A DNA stretch of 39,764 bases from Prevotella sp. UBA2755 (GCA_002353225.1 DEJF01000026.1:1-39764); one strand, 5' to 3'. Counted from the stretch's first letter, positions 16,478 through 24,767 are shown. Translations and numbers: made by a program. Notes: a model not told the origin generated them from the sequence alone.

Positions 16478-17665
16478 TTATCGGTTTGCATACATATTAT
16501 CGTAATACTTCTGATAGTCGCCAGAGGTCACATTGTCAAGCCACTCCTGATTGTCAAGATACCAACGGACGGTCTTCTCGATACCCTCCTCAAACTGCAA
16601 GGAGGGTTCCCAACCGAGTTCCTTCTGCAACTTCGTAGAGTCGATGGCATAACGCAGGTCGTGACCAGCACGGTCAGTGACGAAGGTAATAAGGTCCATA
16701 TCCTCGCCCTCTTTACGTCCCAGCAGACGGTCAACGGTCTTGATAACCACCTTGATAATATCAATGTTCTTCCACTCGTTGAAACCACCGATATTATACG
16801 TCTCGGCAATCTTACCCTCATGGAAAATCAAGTCAATGGCACGGGCATGGTCCTCCACGAACAACCAGTCGCGCACGTTCTCGCCCTTACCATAGACAGG
16901 CAGTGGCTTGCGGTGACGGATATTGTTGATGAACAATGGAATCAGTTTCTCTGGGAACTGATAGGGACCGTAGTTGTTCGAGCAGTTAGTCACCACTACC
17001 GGCATACCGTAAGTGTCATGGTAGGCACGCACGAAATGGTCACTCGATGCCTTAGCGGCACTGTATGGAGAGTGCGGATTATACTTCGTGGTCTCCAAGA
17101 AGAACTTGTCACCATAGGCAAGATGATGCTCTGCGGAAGAAGCCGTTGTTGTGAACGGAGGCTCGATACCCTCGGGATGGGTCAACTCCAGGGCACCATA
17201 TACCTCATCGGTACTAATGTGATAAAATCTGCAAGGAATCCTTTGCCCCTTTCCTTCTGGGGTTTCCCCGTTTGTCGGGGACACCATCACATACTTCTCT
17301 GGCAGCGACTCCCAATAGAGTTTAGCAGCCTGCAACAGTGAGAGTGTTCCCATCACATTCGTCTGGGCAAAGGTGAAGGGGTCCTTGATTGAGCGGTCCA
17401 CATGACTCTCGGCTGCAAGATGGATGATACCGTCCACCTTCTTGTCCTGCATCAACTTGTAGAAAGCGTCAAAGTCACAGATGTCCATCTTCACAAACTC
17501 GTAGTTGGGCTTGTCCTCGATATCTTTCAGATTAGCAAGATTACCTGCATACGTCAACTTATCGAGATTGATGATGTGGTAGTCTGGATACTTGTTTACA
17601 AACAGGCGCACCACATGGCTTCCGATAAAGCCTGCGCCACCAGTAATCACAATTGTTCTTTTCAT
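16478..17665 (-). CDS. rfbB: dTDP-glucose 4,6-dehydratase with in-frame insertion
   Basis: Converts dTDP-glucose to dTDP-4-oxo-6-deoxyglucose, the precursor of rhamnose and many amino sugars. The 395-residue protein has the Rossmann motif GGAGFIGSHV (residues 9-18), the catalytic HISTDEVYG (Thr-Asp-Glu at about 152-154) and YSAAK (Tyr 201, Lys 205), plus NNYGPYQFPEKLIP. Relative to the Bacteroides form I recall, about 15-19 extra residues are inserted just before the TDE strand (about residues 126-144, containing TNGETPEGKGQ); the DNA there is rich in CCCC/GGGG blocks. Its start follows the metallophosphoesterase stop by 12 bases. No rfbA, rfbC or rfbD is present. Confidence 0.95.
   Translation of the reverse strand: MKRTIVITGGAGFIGSHVVRLFVNKYPDYHIINLDKLTYAGNLANLKDIEDKPNYEFVKMDICDFDAFYKLMQDKKVDGIIHLAAESHVDRSIKDPFTFAQTNVMGTLSLLQAAKLYWESLPEKYVMVSPTNGETPEGKGQRIPCRFYHISTDEVYGALELTHPEGIEPPFTTTASSAEHHLAYGDKFFLETTKYNPHSPYSAAKASSDHFVRAYHDTYGMPVVVTNCSNNYGPYQFPEKLIPLFINNIRHRKPLPVYGKGENVRDWLFVEDHARAIDLIFHEGKIAETYNIGGFNEWKNIDIIKVVIKTVDRLLGRKEGEDMDLITFVTDRAGHDLRYAIDSTKLQKELGWEPSLQFEEGIEKTVRWYLDNQEWLDNVTSGDYQKYYDNMYANR
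17241..17285. repeat. GC-rich inverted-repeat block inserted in rfbB
   Basis: A short stretch inside rfbB alternates C4 and G4 runs: CCCCG (17266-17270), TTTGT, CGGGG (17276-17280) form a perfect hairpin, and GGGG-TTT-CCCC (17259-17269) is an alternative one. It encodes the extra residues of the insertion in frame. Confidence 0.55.
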
Positions 17666-17677
17666 ATCTTATCTTAT

Positions 17678-18172
17678 TTAATGTTTTCCTAATGTAATAA
17701 CCTCACAATCCTTGAATTCCTTACCGTCGATGGTCAGTCTGACCAATGTACGCTCTTTATGCCAGCCCTGCATACCAGCGGCACCTGGATTGATATGCAG
17801 AAGGTTCAAGGTCTTGTCGAACTTCACCTTCAGTATATGTGAGTGACCGGCGATGAAGAGTTGGGGCGGAGACGCATAGATTTGTCCACGAATACTATAG
17901 TCGTAGTTGCCAGGGTAGCCCCCGATATGTTTCATCAACACATCGACATCCTCACATTTCCATCGCAACACCTCTGGGTACATCAGCCGCAGGTCACCAC
18001 CGTCACAGTTACCACAGACAGCACGCAACGGACGGAACTCCGCCAATCGCTCCGCCACCTCGGTGGAGCCGATATCGCCAGCATGCCATATCTCGTCGCA
18101 AGACTCGAAATACTTCAAGTACTTATCGTCCCAGAAACTATGCGTGTCACTGATAATCCCAATACGTTTCAT
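17678..18172 (-). CDS. Calcineurin-like metallophosphoesterase, YfcE/MJ0936 type
   Basis: A 164-residue minimal metallophosphoesterase. The metal-binding motifs appear in order: GIISDTHSFWDDK (D-x-H), WHAGDIGS (G-D), VCGNCDG (G-N-x-D), and AGHSHILKV (G-H-S-H). This is the compact YfcE-type domain; relatives are broad phosphodiesterases or have unknown natural substrates. It overlaps the cytidylate-kinase-like gene by four bases and leads into rfbB after 12 bases. It has no signal peptide. The context does not point to a specific substrate. Confidence 0.85.
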   Translation of the reverse strand: MKRIGIISDTHSFWDDKYLKYFESCDEIWHAGDIGSTEVAERLAEFRPLRAVCGNCDGGDLRLMYPEVLRWKCEDVDVLMKHIGGYPGNYDYSIRGQIYASPPQLFIAGHSHILKVKFDKTLNLLHINPGAAGMQGWHKERTLVRLTIDGKEFKDCEVITLGKH

Positions 18173-18786
18173 AGTTTGAACTTCTTTCTGATAAACTCCG
18201 CTATCATCTTCTCTGTCTCTACCATACCCAGGATGCTGGTGTTCACACAGAGGTCATACGATTCTGCATGTCCCCATTTCTTGCCGGTATAGTAATTATA
18301 GTAGGAGGCACGCTGTCCTTCTGCTTGCAGAATGATGCGTTTCGCCTCTGGCGGAGTCACTTTCTGTTTATTGAGGATCTGCTGTACCCTGTCGTGCATC
18401 GAGGCTGTAATGAAGATATTCACCACATTCTCAAAGTCACGCAGCACGTAGTCGGCGCAGCGTCCCACGAAGACGCAAGACCCCTCCTGAGCCGCCTTAC
18501 GGATGGCATCACTCTGGAACTTAAACAAGTTCTCCTGAGAGAAACCCGATTCATAGGAGCCACTCACATGAGGAGTTGCCATACTGAACAGTCCCCTGAT
18601 AAAACCTTTCTTCTCATCGTTCTGCTCGAAGATTTTCTCACTGAAGCCACTCTCCTTTGCCGCAAGGTTCAGGATCTCCTTGTCGTAATACTTGGCATTG
18701 AAGTCGAGGGCAAGCATACGGGCGATGTCATGTCCGCCACTGCCCAGTTGGCGTCCAACATTAATAATAATATGTTTATTTTCCAT
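18169..18786 (-). CDS. Cytidylate kinase-like P-loop protein
   Basis: A 205-residue P-loop NTPase of the cytidylate-kinase-like family. The nucleotide-binding loop is unusual (GRQLGSGGHDIARMLA, about residues 12-27), in place of a classic GxxGxGK(S/T). The following YYDKEILNLAAKESG segment and the FVGRCADYVL strand match this family. The protein is shorter than canonical Cmk and differs around the P-loop, so an essential CMP kinase role is doubtful. It overlaps the MATE gene by 11 bases and the metallophosphoesterase gene by four. Substrate unknown. Confidence 0.75.
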   Translation of the reverse strand: MENKHIIINVGRQLGSGGHDIARMLALDFNAKYYDKEILNLAAKESGFSEKIFEQNDEKKGFIRGLFSMATPHVSGSYESGFSQENLFKFQSDAIRKAAQEGSCVFVGRCADYVLRDFENVVNIFITASMHDRVQQILNKQKVTPPEAKRIILQAEGQRASYYNYYTGKKWGHAESYDLCVNTSILGMVETEKMIAEFIRKKFKL

Positions 18787-20134
18787 AGGCTTTGAGTTTT
18801 CTGATATACAAAATTAAGAGCGGAATCGTCATAGCGAAAGAGCCGAAGTCGCTTGCTGCCATAGAGTACCATACGCCATCCAATCCCATCCATAGAGGGA
18901 GAATGTAAGCCATAGGCATGAGGAGAAGCAACTGGCGTGACAGAGAGAGGAATATAGATATTTTCACCTTTCCAATGCATTGGAAGAAATTCGTAATAAC
19001 AGCCTGCGAACCTACCACAAAGAACACCAGCATATTGAGTTTAATACCTCGTGCCGCCATTGAGATCAGCGTCTCATCAGTAGTAAACACACGGGAGATC
19101 TCTCTTGGAAAGAGCATCGAGAGCGACCAGCCTATCAGCAAGATCGTCGTGGCGGCGGCTATTGTCAGCCACAGACAGCGGAACATACGGTCATAGTTCT
19201 CCGCTCCGTAGTTATAACCCACGATGGGCTGCATACCTTGGTTCATGCCCATCACGAACATAAAGAGCACCATCACCACCGAATTGGCAATGGAATAGGC
19301 GCCCACCGCCATATCACCGCCATAGCGCACAAACTGATTGTTCATAAAAATAACGATGACACATGCTGTAGCGTTCATCAAGAAAGGAGAGATACCAATG
19401 GAGATGATATTACGCACCAAGTCTGCTTTCAGTTTGTATATACCCTTACGCAGATGCAATAGTTCTTTCTTATCAGAGAACACCCACATCTGCCAACAGA
19501 GTGCTATTGTCTGTGAGGTTATCGTTGCTAATGCTGCTCCACGGATGCCCCATCGGAACCACCACACAAAAGCAATCACCAATAGGATATTCATGCCTAC
19601 CGTGAAAAGGGTGGCATACATCGCATGGCGTGGCTTACCGGCAGCCCTTAGCACGGCGTTCATACCAAAATACATGTGAGTTACCATGTTACCCAACAGA
19701 ATGATAATCATAAACTCACGGGCATACGGTAATGTCACATCAGAAGCACCAAAGAAGCGAAGGATAGGATCGAGGAACACAAGACATACCACCATAAAGA
19801 GGAAACCGATAATCAGGTTGAGTGTCACCGTATTACCTAATAAATATTGTGCTGTCTTATAGTCACGCTGACCTAACTTCACGGAGATGCATGTCGACGC
19901 ACCAACACCCACAGCAGCACCAAAGGCGCCACTAAGGTTCATAAAAGGGAAGGTGATACCCAAACCTGCGATAGCCTCAGGTCCTACTATCTGACCAATA
20001 AAGGCACGGTCGATGATATTATACAGACTGGATGCTGTCATAGCGACAATGGCTGGCAAGGCATATTGCGTCAGCAGTCTGCCTACGGGCTTTGTCCCCA
20101 GTTCCAATGTCGCTTGCTTATTATCCATCACCAT
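18776..20134 (-). CDS. MATE family efflux transporter
   Basis: A 452-residue inner-membrane protein with about twelve hydrophobic helices in two pseudo-repeats. The N-terminal GTKPVGRLLTQYALPAIVAM, the helix-1/2 region NIIDRAFIGQIVGPEAIAGLG, and the middle-repeat GMNQGMQPIVGYNYGA are typical of MATE exporters, which expel cationic compounds by Na+ or H+ antiport. Two ATG codons (20134, 20128) are possible starts; a good AGGAAGG site lies too far upstream of both and instead serves a tiny overlapping reading frame at 20121-20144. It opens the eight-gene unit ending at 12865, driven by a promoter at 20186-20216. Confidence 0.92.
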   Translation of the reverse strand: MVMDNKQATLELGTKPVGRLLTQYALPAIVAMTASSLYNIIDRAFIGQIVGPEAIAGLGITFPFMNLSGAFGAAVGVGASTCISVKLGQRDYKTAQYLLGNTVTLNLIIGFLFMVVCLVFLDPILRFFGASDVTLPYAREFMIIILLGNMVTHMYFGMNAVLRAAGKPRHAMYATLFTVGMNILLVIAFVWWFRWGIRGAALATITSQTIALCWQMWVFSDKKELLHLRKGIYKLKADLVRNIISIGISPFLMNATACVIVIFMNNQFVRYGGDMAVGAYSIANSVVMVLFMFVMGMNQGMQPIVGYNYGAENYDRMFRCLWLTIAAATTILLIGWSLSMLFPREISRVFTTDETLISMAARGIKLNMLVFFVVGSQAVITNFFQCIGKVKISIFLSLSRQLLLLMPMAYILPLWMGLDGVWYSMAASDFGSFAMTIPLLILYIRKLKAYGK

Positions 20135-20144
20135 TACGGAACAT
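20121..20144 (-). other. Seven-codon upstream reading frame overlapping the MATE start
   Basis: ATG at 20144 is followed by six codons (Phe-Arg-Asn-Gly-Asp-Gly) and TAA at 20121-20123. It sits five to six bases after an AGGAAGGAA site and overlaps the two possible MATE start codons. It may act in translational coupling of the MATE gene, or simply reflect chance. Confidence 0.35.
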
Positions 20145-20185
20145 GAGTTCCTTCCTAATTAATTATTGATCATCAAATATTGTTG

Positions 20186-20216
20186 CAAAGGTAGCAATAA
20201 TTATTCGTAAACACAA
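20186..20216 (-). promoter_or_regulatory. Promoter for the MATE-to-aminotransferase operon
   Basis: Minus strand: TTG at 20214-20216, a 20-base spacer, then TACCTTTG at 20186-20193, a perfect -7 box. It lies 52 bases upstream of the MATE start codon and is one of the best promoter matches in the window. Confidence 0.65.
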
Positions 20217-20280
20217 GCGAATAACATAAATTATGAAAAGATGAAATAGATTTTGCTGATGCCAATGCCTCCGATTATGA

Positions 20281-20380
20281 AGAGTAAAGGCTCCCATCAC
20301 AAAGAGTAGAGCCTCCCATCAGAGATGGAAGACTCTACAATCTTTAAGCAGAGGCATCGCTCACTACGAGCGGAGGCTCT
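20281..20380. repeat. Nested direct and inverted repeats downstream of nqrF
   Basis: Two 19-base direct copies differing at two bases start at 20281 and 20303 (AGAGTA, AG, CTCCCATCA core). The second copy is the left arm of a 13-bp stem with a three-base loop (20308-20336, two G-T pairs). A second hairpin has CGCTC (20358-20362) against GAGCG (20368-20372). AGAGCCTCC at 20308-20316 and GGAGGCTCT at 20372-20380 form a perfect 9-bp inverted pair. The stem at 20308-20336 may end nqr transcription, though no U-run follows it. Confidence 0.5.
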
Positions 20381-20408
20381 TAACTACCTCATCGGAGTGG
20401 CTTGCTTA

Positions 20409-21674
20409 TTATCCTCCGAAGTTATCATACATGATAGACTCGGACTCTACACCGAGGGAGTCGAGCATGGAGACGACCGCCTTCGACATCGGACCAGGTC
20501 CACACATGTAGTACTCGATATCCTCGGGAGCCTCGTGGTCTTTCAGATAGGTCTCGAGCATCACCTGATGAACGAAGCCCGGCGTGTACTTCACGCCTGC
20601 GGCATCAGCAGCAGGATCAGGACGGTCGAGGGCGAGGTGGAAGTGGAAGTTAGGATACTCCTTCTCCAAGCCCAGGAAGTCGTCGAGATAGAACACCTCG
20701 TTAAGGGCACGGGCACCATAGAAGTAGTGCATCTCACGATCAGTAGTATGCAGTGTCTTCGTCATGTGCATAATCTGAGCACGCAACGGAGCCATACCGG
20801 CACCACCACCGACCCAGATCATCTCCTTCTTCGTGTCGAAGTGTGGGTGGAAGTCACCGAACGGACCAGACATGATGACCTTGTCGCCGGGCTTCAAGGA
20901 GAAGATATACGACGAAGCGATACCCGGATTGACATCCATGAAACCACTGCGGTCGGGCTTGAACGGTGGCGTAGCGATACGCACCGTCAGCATGAACACG
21001 TCACCCTCGGCAGGATAGTTTGCCATGGAGTAGGCACGGATGGTGGGCTCGGGATTCTTACACTTGAGGTCGAACATCTTGAACTTCTCCCATGAGGGCA
21101 CATACTCCGGTGTGATCAGGTCACGGTCGTAGTCGTTGTAGTCGATGCAGTCGAAAGCGGGAATCTTGATCTGAGCGTAAGAGCCCGGCAGGAAGTCCAT
21201 ATGCTCGCCGGCAGGCAACTGCACCTTGAACTCCTTGATGAACGTGGCAACGTTCTTATTGCTGATGACGGTACACTCGTACTCCTTCACACCGAGGATA
21301 CTCTCATCGACATGAATCTTCAAGTCACCCTTCACCTTACACTGGCAACCCAAGCGCCAGCCGTTCTTAATCTCCTTACGAGTGAAGTGCGGTTTCTCTG
21401 AGTCGAGAATCTCACCCCCACCCTCAAGGACCTGTACCTTACACTGTCCACATGATGCCTTACCACCACAAGCAGAGGGCAGGAAGACACCATTCTCGTT
21501 GAGAGTGGACATCAGACTGTTACCCTGAGCAACAGAGATGGTACGGTCACCGTTAATCTCAATATTCACATTACCTGAGGGCGAGAGATATTTCTTTGCC
21601 ACCAGCAGGATAACGACCAACAGGAGTATGACAATCAGGAAAACTCCTATGCTATATGCTATAAACTGTCCCAT
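20409..21674 (-). CDS. nqrF: Na+-translocating NADH:quinone reductase subunit F
   Basis: The NADH-oxidising entry subunit of Na+-NQR. Its 421 residues show an N-terminal membrane anchor (about 5-28), a 2Fe-2S ferredoxin domain with Cys at about 69, 75, 78 and 110 (CGGKASCGQC and LGCQC), an FAD-binding domain with IRAYSMANYP (the RxYS flavin motif), and an NADH-binding domain with WVGGGAGMAPLRAQ and the C-terminal YYMCGPGPM and YDNFGG. All cofactor residues appear intact. It is the last gene of the nqrABCDEF operon, six bases after nqrE. Electrons pass from NADH through FAD and the 2Fe-2S centre to the flavins of the membrane subunits. Confidence 0.97.
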   Translation of the reverse strand: MGQFIAYSIGVFLIVILLLVVILLVAKKYLSPSGNVNIEINGDRTISVAQGNSLMSTLNENGVFLPSACGGKASCGQCKVQVLEGGGEILDSEKPHFTRKEIKNGWRLGCQCKVKGDLKIHVDESILGVKEYECTVISNKNVATFIKEFKVQLPAGEHMDFLPGSYAQIKIPAFDCIDYNDYDRDLITPEYVPSWEKFKMFDLKCKNPEPTIRAYSMANYPAEGDVFMLTVRIATPPFKPDRSGFMDVNPGIASSYIFSLKPGDKVIMSGPFGDFHPHFDTKKEMIWVGGGAGMAPLRAQIMHMTKTLHTTDREMHYFYGARALNEVFYLDDFLGLEKEYPNFHFHLALDRPDPAADAAGVKYTPGFVHQVMLETYLKDHEAPEDIEYYMCGPGPMSKAVVSMLDSLGVESESIMYDNFGG

Positions 21675-21680
21675 AACGCT

Positions 21681-22307
21681 TTAGATATTTAGTCCGCTGA
21701 AACACATCATAGCCATCGCCATGAGTCCTACGGTGATAAACACAATGCCGAGACCCTGCAAGGGCTTGGGCACATCAGAATACTGCATCTTCTCACGGAT
21801 GGCACCAAGAGCGACAATGGCGAGTGTCCAGCCGATACCAGAACCGAAGCCATAGACGATGGCATCCCATACGGAAGTGATAGCCTGTGAGTTGTCGGCA
21901 TCCAGCAGGATACGCTGCTGCATGAACAGTGAGGCACCCATGATGGCGCAGTTAACGGCAATCAGCGGCAGGAAGATACCCAATGCGGCATAGAGTGACG
22001 GAGAGTATCTCTCAACAGTCATCTCCACGAGTTGCACCATACCGGCGATGACGGCGATAAAGAGGATGAACGACAGATAACTGAGGTCTACACCCTCCAC
22101 CAAACAGTCAGGACCAAGTACCTTGGTTTGCAGCAGATAGTTCACAGGAACGGTCACGGTGAGCACGAAGGTCACAGCGAGACCCAGTCCCATAGAGGTC
22201 TTCACGGTCTTCGACACGGCAAGGTAAGAACACATGCCGAGGAAGAAGGCGAAAATCATATTGTCCACGAAGATGGACCTGAATAACAGACTTATTGCGT
22301 GTTCCAT
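21681..22307 (-). CDS. nqrE: Na+-translocating NADH:quinone reductase subunit E
   Basis: A 208-residue membrane subunit with six hydrophobic helices, homologous to NqrD and RnfA. It opens with MEHAISLLFRSIFVDNMIFA and contains FFLGMCSYLAVSKTVKTSMGLGLAV, a strongly conserved NqrE stretch with the Cys that helps bind the membrane iron centre shared with NqrD. The half-helix pairs in NqrD and NqrE form part of the sodium/electron path. Three bases separate it from nqrD. Length and motifs are normal. Confidence 0.97.
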   Translation of the reverse strand: MEHAISLLFRSIFVDNMIFAFFLGMCSYLAVSKTVKTSMGLGLAVTFVLTVTVPVNYLLQTKVLGPDCLVEGVDLSYLSFILFIAVIAGMVQLVEMTVERYSPSLYAALGIFLPLIAVNCAIMGASLFMQQRILLDADNSQAITSVWDAIVYGFGSGIGWTLAIVALGAIREKMQYSDVPKPLQGLGIVFITVGLMAMAMMCFSGLNI

Positions 22308-22310
22308 AAC

Positions 22311-22934
22311 TTATTTCTCCTTATAAAAGTAAGCACGATGAATCCATATCACACAACCTACGAGAATCAATGCCATGGCTGGCATCGTCATCATACCGTT
22401 GTTCACATATCCGAAGTCGTAGCAGGCATCAGGAATAATCTGGAAGCCCAGCAACGAGCCACGTCCGAAGAACTCACGGAAGGCACCCACAATCACAAGG
22501 ATCATGGCATAACCAAGTCCGTTACCTACTCCATCGAGGAAAGAAGGCCAGGGCTTGTTCATCATGGCGAACGCCTCCAAGCGACCCATCAGGATACAGT
22601 TGGTGATAATCAGACCGACATACACACTCAGTTGAACGCTCACGTCATAGGCGAAAGCCTTCAGAATCTGAGAAACGATAGTTACGAGAGCAGCCACAAC
22701 AACCAACTGCACCACGATACGGATGCGGTTAGGAATGGTGTTGCGGATAATCGAGATGATTACGTTAGAGAAAGCGGTAATCACCGTTACGGCGAGTCCC
22801 ATCACGATGGCAGGCTTCAACTGCGAGGTGACGGCGAGAGCCGAGCAGATACCCAGTACCTGTCCGAGGATAGGGTGATCTATGTTCAACGGGTTTGTGA
22901 AAACCTCCTTGTTTTGTTTACTGAATAATGCCAT
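22311..22934 (-). CDS. nqrD: Na+-translocating NADH:quinone reductase subunit D
   Basis: A 207-residue membrane subunit with about six helices, paralogous to NqrE. The N-terminal NPLNIDHPILGQVLGICSALAVTSQLKPA includes the conserved LGICSALAVT segment whose Cys contributes to the iron centre at the NqrD-NqrE interface. NCILMGRLEAFA matches the second half. It is three bases downstream of nqrC and three upstream of nqrE. No irregularity was seen. Confidence 0.97.
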   Translation of the reverse strand: MALFSKQNKEVFTNPLNIDHPILGQVLGICSALAVTSQLKPAIVMGLAVTVITAFSNVIISIIRNTIPNRIRIVVQLVVVAALVTIVSQILKAFAYDVSVQLSVYVGLIITNCILMGRLEAFAMMNKPWPSFLDGVGNGLGYAMILVIVGAFREFFGRGSLLGFQIIPDACYDFGYVNNGMMTMPAMALILVGCVIWIHRAYFYKEK

Positions 22935-22937
22935 AGT

Positions 22938-23585
22938 TTACTCCTCCACATTTAAAGAATCAACTGCTACAGAATCTGTCTCAACGGTTATCCAGCCTTT
23001 CAGACAGTCCTTAATCATAGCATCCACACCGTTAGAAGTCAGCGTAGCACCGGTCACGCAGTCAACCTGCGACTCAGCGTCTTCCACCTTCTTCACCACA
23101 GAAAGAATCACGTTACCTTCCTCGTCCCATACTTTCTTGCCTATAAACTTCTCCTGCCAAGCCTGAGAGTCCTTGATTTCGGCACCAAGACCAGCCGTCT
23201 CGCTCTCATGGTTGAAGTAAGCACCATAGACCTTACCGTCCTTGTCGATTGCCAGATAGCCACTGATGCCACCCCAGAGACCCATACCCTTCAGACTGGC
23301 TACAGTAATATCCTGACCATCAATCTGACATAGATATATCCTCTGGTTGTCAACTACCTTATCCTCTTTCACGACCTCAGCATACTTAGCCTCAGCCTCC
23401 TGACCGTCCAAGCCACGGATATTGAGCGAATAGAGGATCTGCTTCTTCACATCAAGCGCCACATTGGCATCCTGCATAGGCTTCAATGCCTGGAAGACGA
23501 AGGCAAGCAGGAAAGCGACAATGACCACGAGTATCGTACTATATATAATAATGTACGCATTACTATTCGTATTTAACTTAGCCAT
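22938..23585 (-). CDS. nqrC: Na+-translocating NADH:quinone reductase subunit C
   Basis: A 215-residue flavoprotein subunit with an N-terminal membrane helix (about residues 11-33) and a periplasmic FMN domain. The flavinylation motif is present as VTGATLTSNGV, in which the last Thr of TGAT (about 181) should carry covalent FMN added by ApbE. The region MGLWGGISGYLAID and SETAGLGAEI matches the family. No apbE is in the window, so the flavin transferase must be encoded elsewhere. Its start codon follows nqrB after a 20-base spacer made of an 8-base tandem repeat. Confidence 0.96.
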   Translation of the reverse strand: MAKLNTNSNAYIIIYSTILVVIVAFLLAFVFQALKPMQDANVALDVKKQILYSLNIRGLDGQEAEAKYAEVVKEDKVVDNQRIYLCQIDGQDITVASLKGMGLWGGISGYLAIDKDGKVYGAYFNHESETAGLGAEIKDSQAWQEKFIGKKVWDEEGNVILSVVKKVEDAESQVDCVTGATLTSNGVDAMIKDCLKGWITVETDSVAVDSLNVEE

Positions 23586-23590
23586 AATTT

Positions 23591-23614
23591 CAATTCTTCA
23601 ATTTTTCAATTCTT
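23591..23614. repeat. Three tandem 8-base units at the nqrB-nqrC junction
   Basis: On the plus strand, CAATTCTT, CAATTTTT and CAATTCTT follow one another at 23591-23614. They fill the nqrB-nqrC spacer and run into the last three codons of nqrB, so the repeat contributes the end of the protein. Confidence 0.7.
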
Positions 23615-24763
23615 TAATCTTTTCTGGCGTTTCGAGATATTACGCTCCACGATAAAGTGGTCGATCAGCGGAGCAATCATATTACCGAAGAAGATGGCAA
23701 GCATCATACCCTCAGGATAACCAGCGTTCTTCACACGGATAATCACTGCCATGGCACCAATGATGAAACCATAGATGTATTTACCTCCCTCAGTACGGCA
23801 AGAGGTCACAGGGTCGGTAGCCATGAAGACGGCACCGAACGCGAAGCCACCCAAAATGAAATGATGCCACCAAGGCATGGTCGTCGCACCAATAGACTCG
23901 AAGAGGAGTCCCATTGCGGCACCACCCACGAACACACTCAGCATGGTACGCCAAGAGGCAATACCCGTCCACAGCAGGATGACGGCACCGATAGCGATGG
24001 CGATCACGGATGTCTCACCAATAGAACCGGGGATGAATCCGAAAATCATATCACAGATACAGGTATCAGGAGTGACACCCTGTGCTATCTGTCCTAACGG
24101 AGTAGCGGCAGTAAAGGTGTCAGGCAGGGTGTTACCCAGTCCGAAGATACTGTCTTGTGCTACCCAGACGGTGTCACCTGTCATCTTCGAAGGATAGGCG
24201 AAGAATAGGAACATACGGGCGGCAATAGCGGGATTGAAGAGGTTCATACCCGTACCACCGAAAATCTCCTTGCAGAAGATTACACTGAAAGCACAGGCAA
24301 GGGCAAGCATCCATAATGGACAGCCGATAGGTACAATCAGCGGAATCAGAATACCACTGACGAGGTAACCCTCCTGAATCTCCTCCCCTTTCCACTGTGC
24401 CCAGGCGAACTCGATGCCCAGACCAACGATATAACTGACCAGAATCTTAGGCAGTACGGCAAGGAAACCATAGAAGAATATCTCGAAGAACGAGGCTGTT
24501 GCCAGTGTTCCTGCGGCGAGATAGTTCTGGTAGCCGATATTATACATACCAAACAGCATGGCAGGCATCAGCGCGATCACCACCATACTCATTATACGCT
24601 TTGAGTCAATAGCATCATGGATATTGACACCCGTCTTTGCCGTCGTGTTCGGCACATAGAGGAATGTCTCGAATCCGTCATAGATGCTACGGAAAGCGTG
24701 AAGCCTGCCTTCGGGCTCGAAGTTGGGCTTGATCTTATTGAGATAATTTCTTAATGCGCTCAT
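23606..24763 (-). CDS. nqrB: Na+-translocating NADH:quinone reductase subunit B
   Basis: The 385-residue main membrane subunit, with about ten helices. It carries the covalent FMN and, in the family, riboflavin and the quinone/sodium path. Seen are the N-terminal HAFRSIYDGFETFLYVP, GGTGMNLFNPAIAARMFLFFAYP in the middle, and a TAAT motif near residue 221 (DTFTAATPL) that I take as the FMN attachment site. FMATDPVTS in the second half is also typical. It begins four bases after nqrA. The last residues (RLKN) overlap a tandem repeat. Confidence 0.97.
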   Translation of the reverse strand: MSALRNYLNKIKPNFEPEGRLHAFRSIYDGFETFLYVPNTTAKTGVNIHDAIDSKRIMSMVVIALMPAMLFGMYNIGYQNYLAAGTLATASFFEIFFYGFLAVLPKILVSYIVGLGIEFAWAQWKGEEIQEGYLVSGILIPLIVPIGCPLWMLALACAFSVIFCKEIFGGTGMNLFNPAIAARMFLFFAYPSKMTGDTVWVAQDSIFGLGNTLPDTFTAATPLGQIAQGVTPDTCICDMIFGFIPGSIGETSVIAIAIGAVILLWTGIASWRTMLSVFVGGAAMGLLFESIGATTMPWWHHFILGGFAFGAVFMATDPVTSCRTEGGKYIYGFIIGAMAVIIRVKNAGYPEGMMLAIFFGNMIAPLIDHFIVERNISKRQKRLKN

Positions 24764-24767
24764 AGTC

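Noticed and set aside
16403..17341. A 312-residue plus-strand frame across rfbB and purT.
   Set aside because: It is antisense to two well-supported enzymes and shows no family motif.
20325..21095. A 256-residue plus-strand frame opposite nqrF.
   Set aside because: Its His/Arg/Glu-rich make-up mirrors nqrF codons, and its first part runs through the repeat block.
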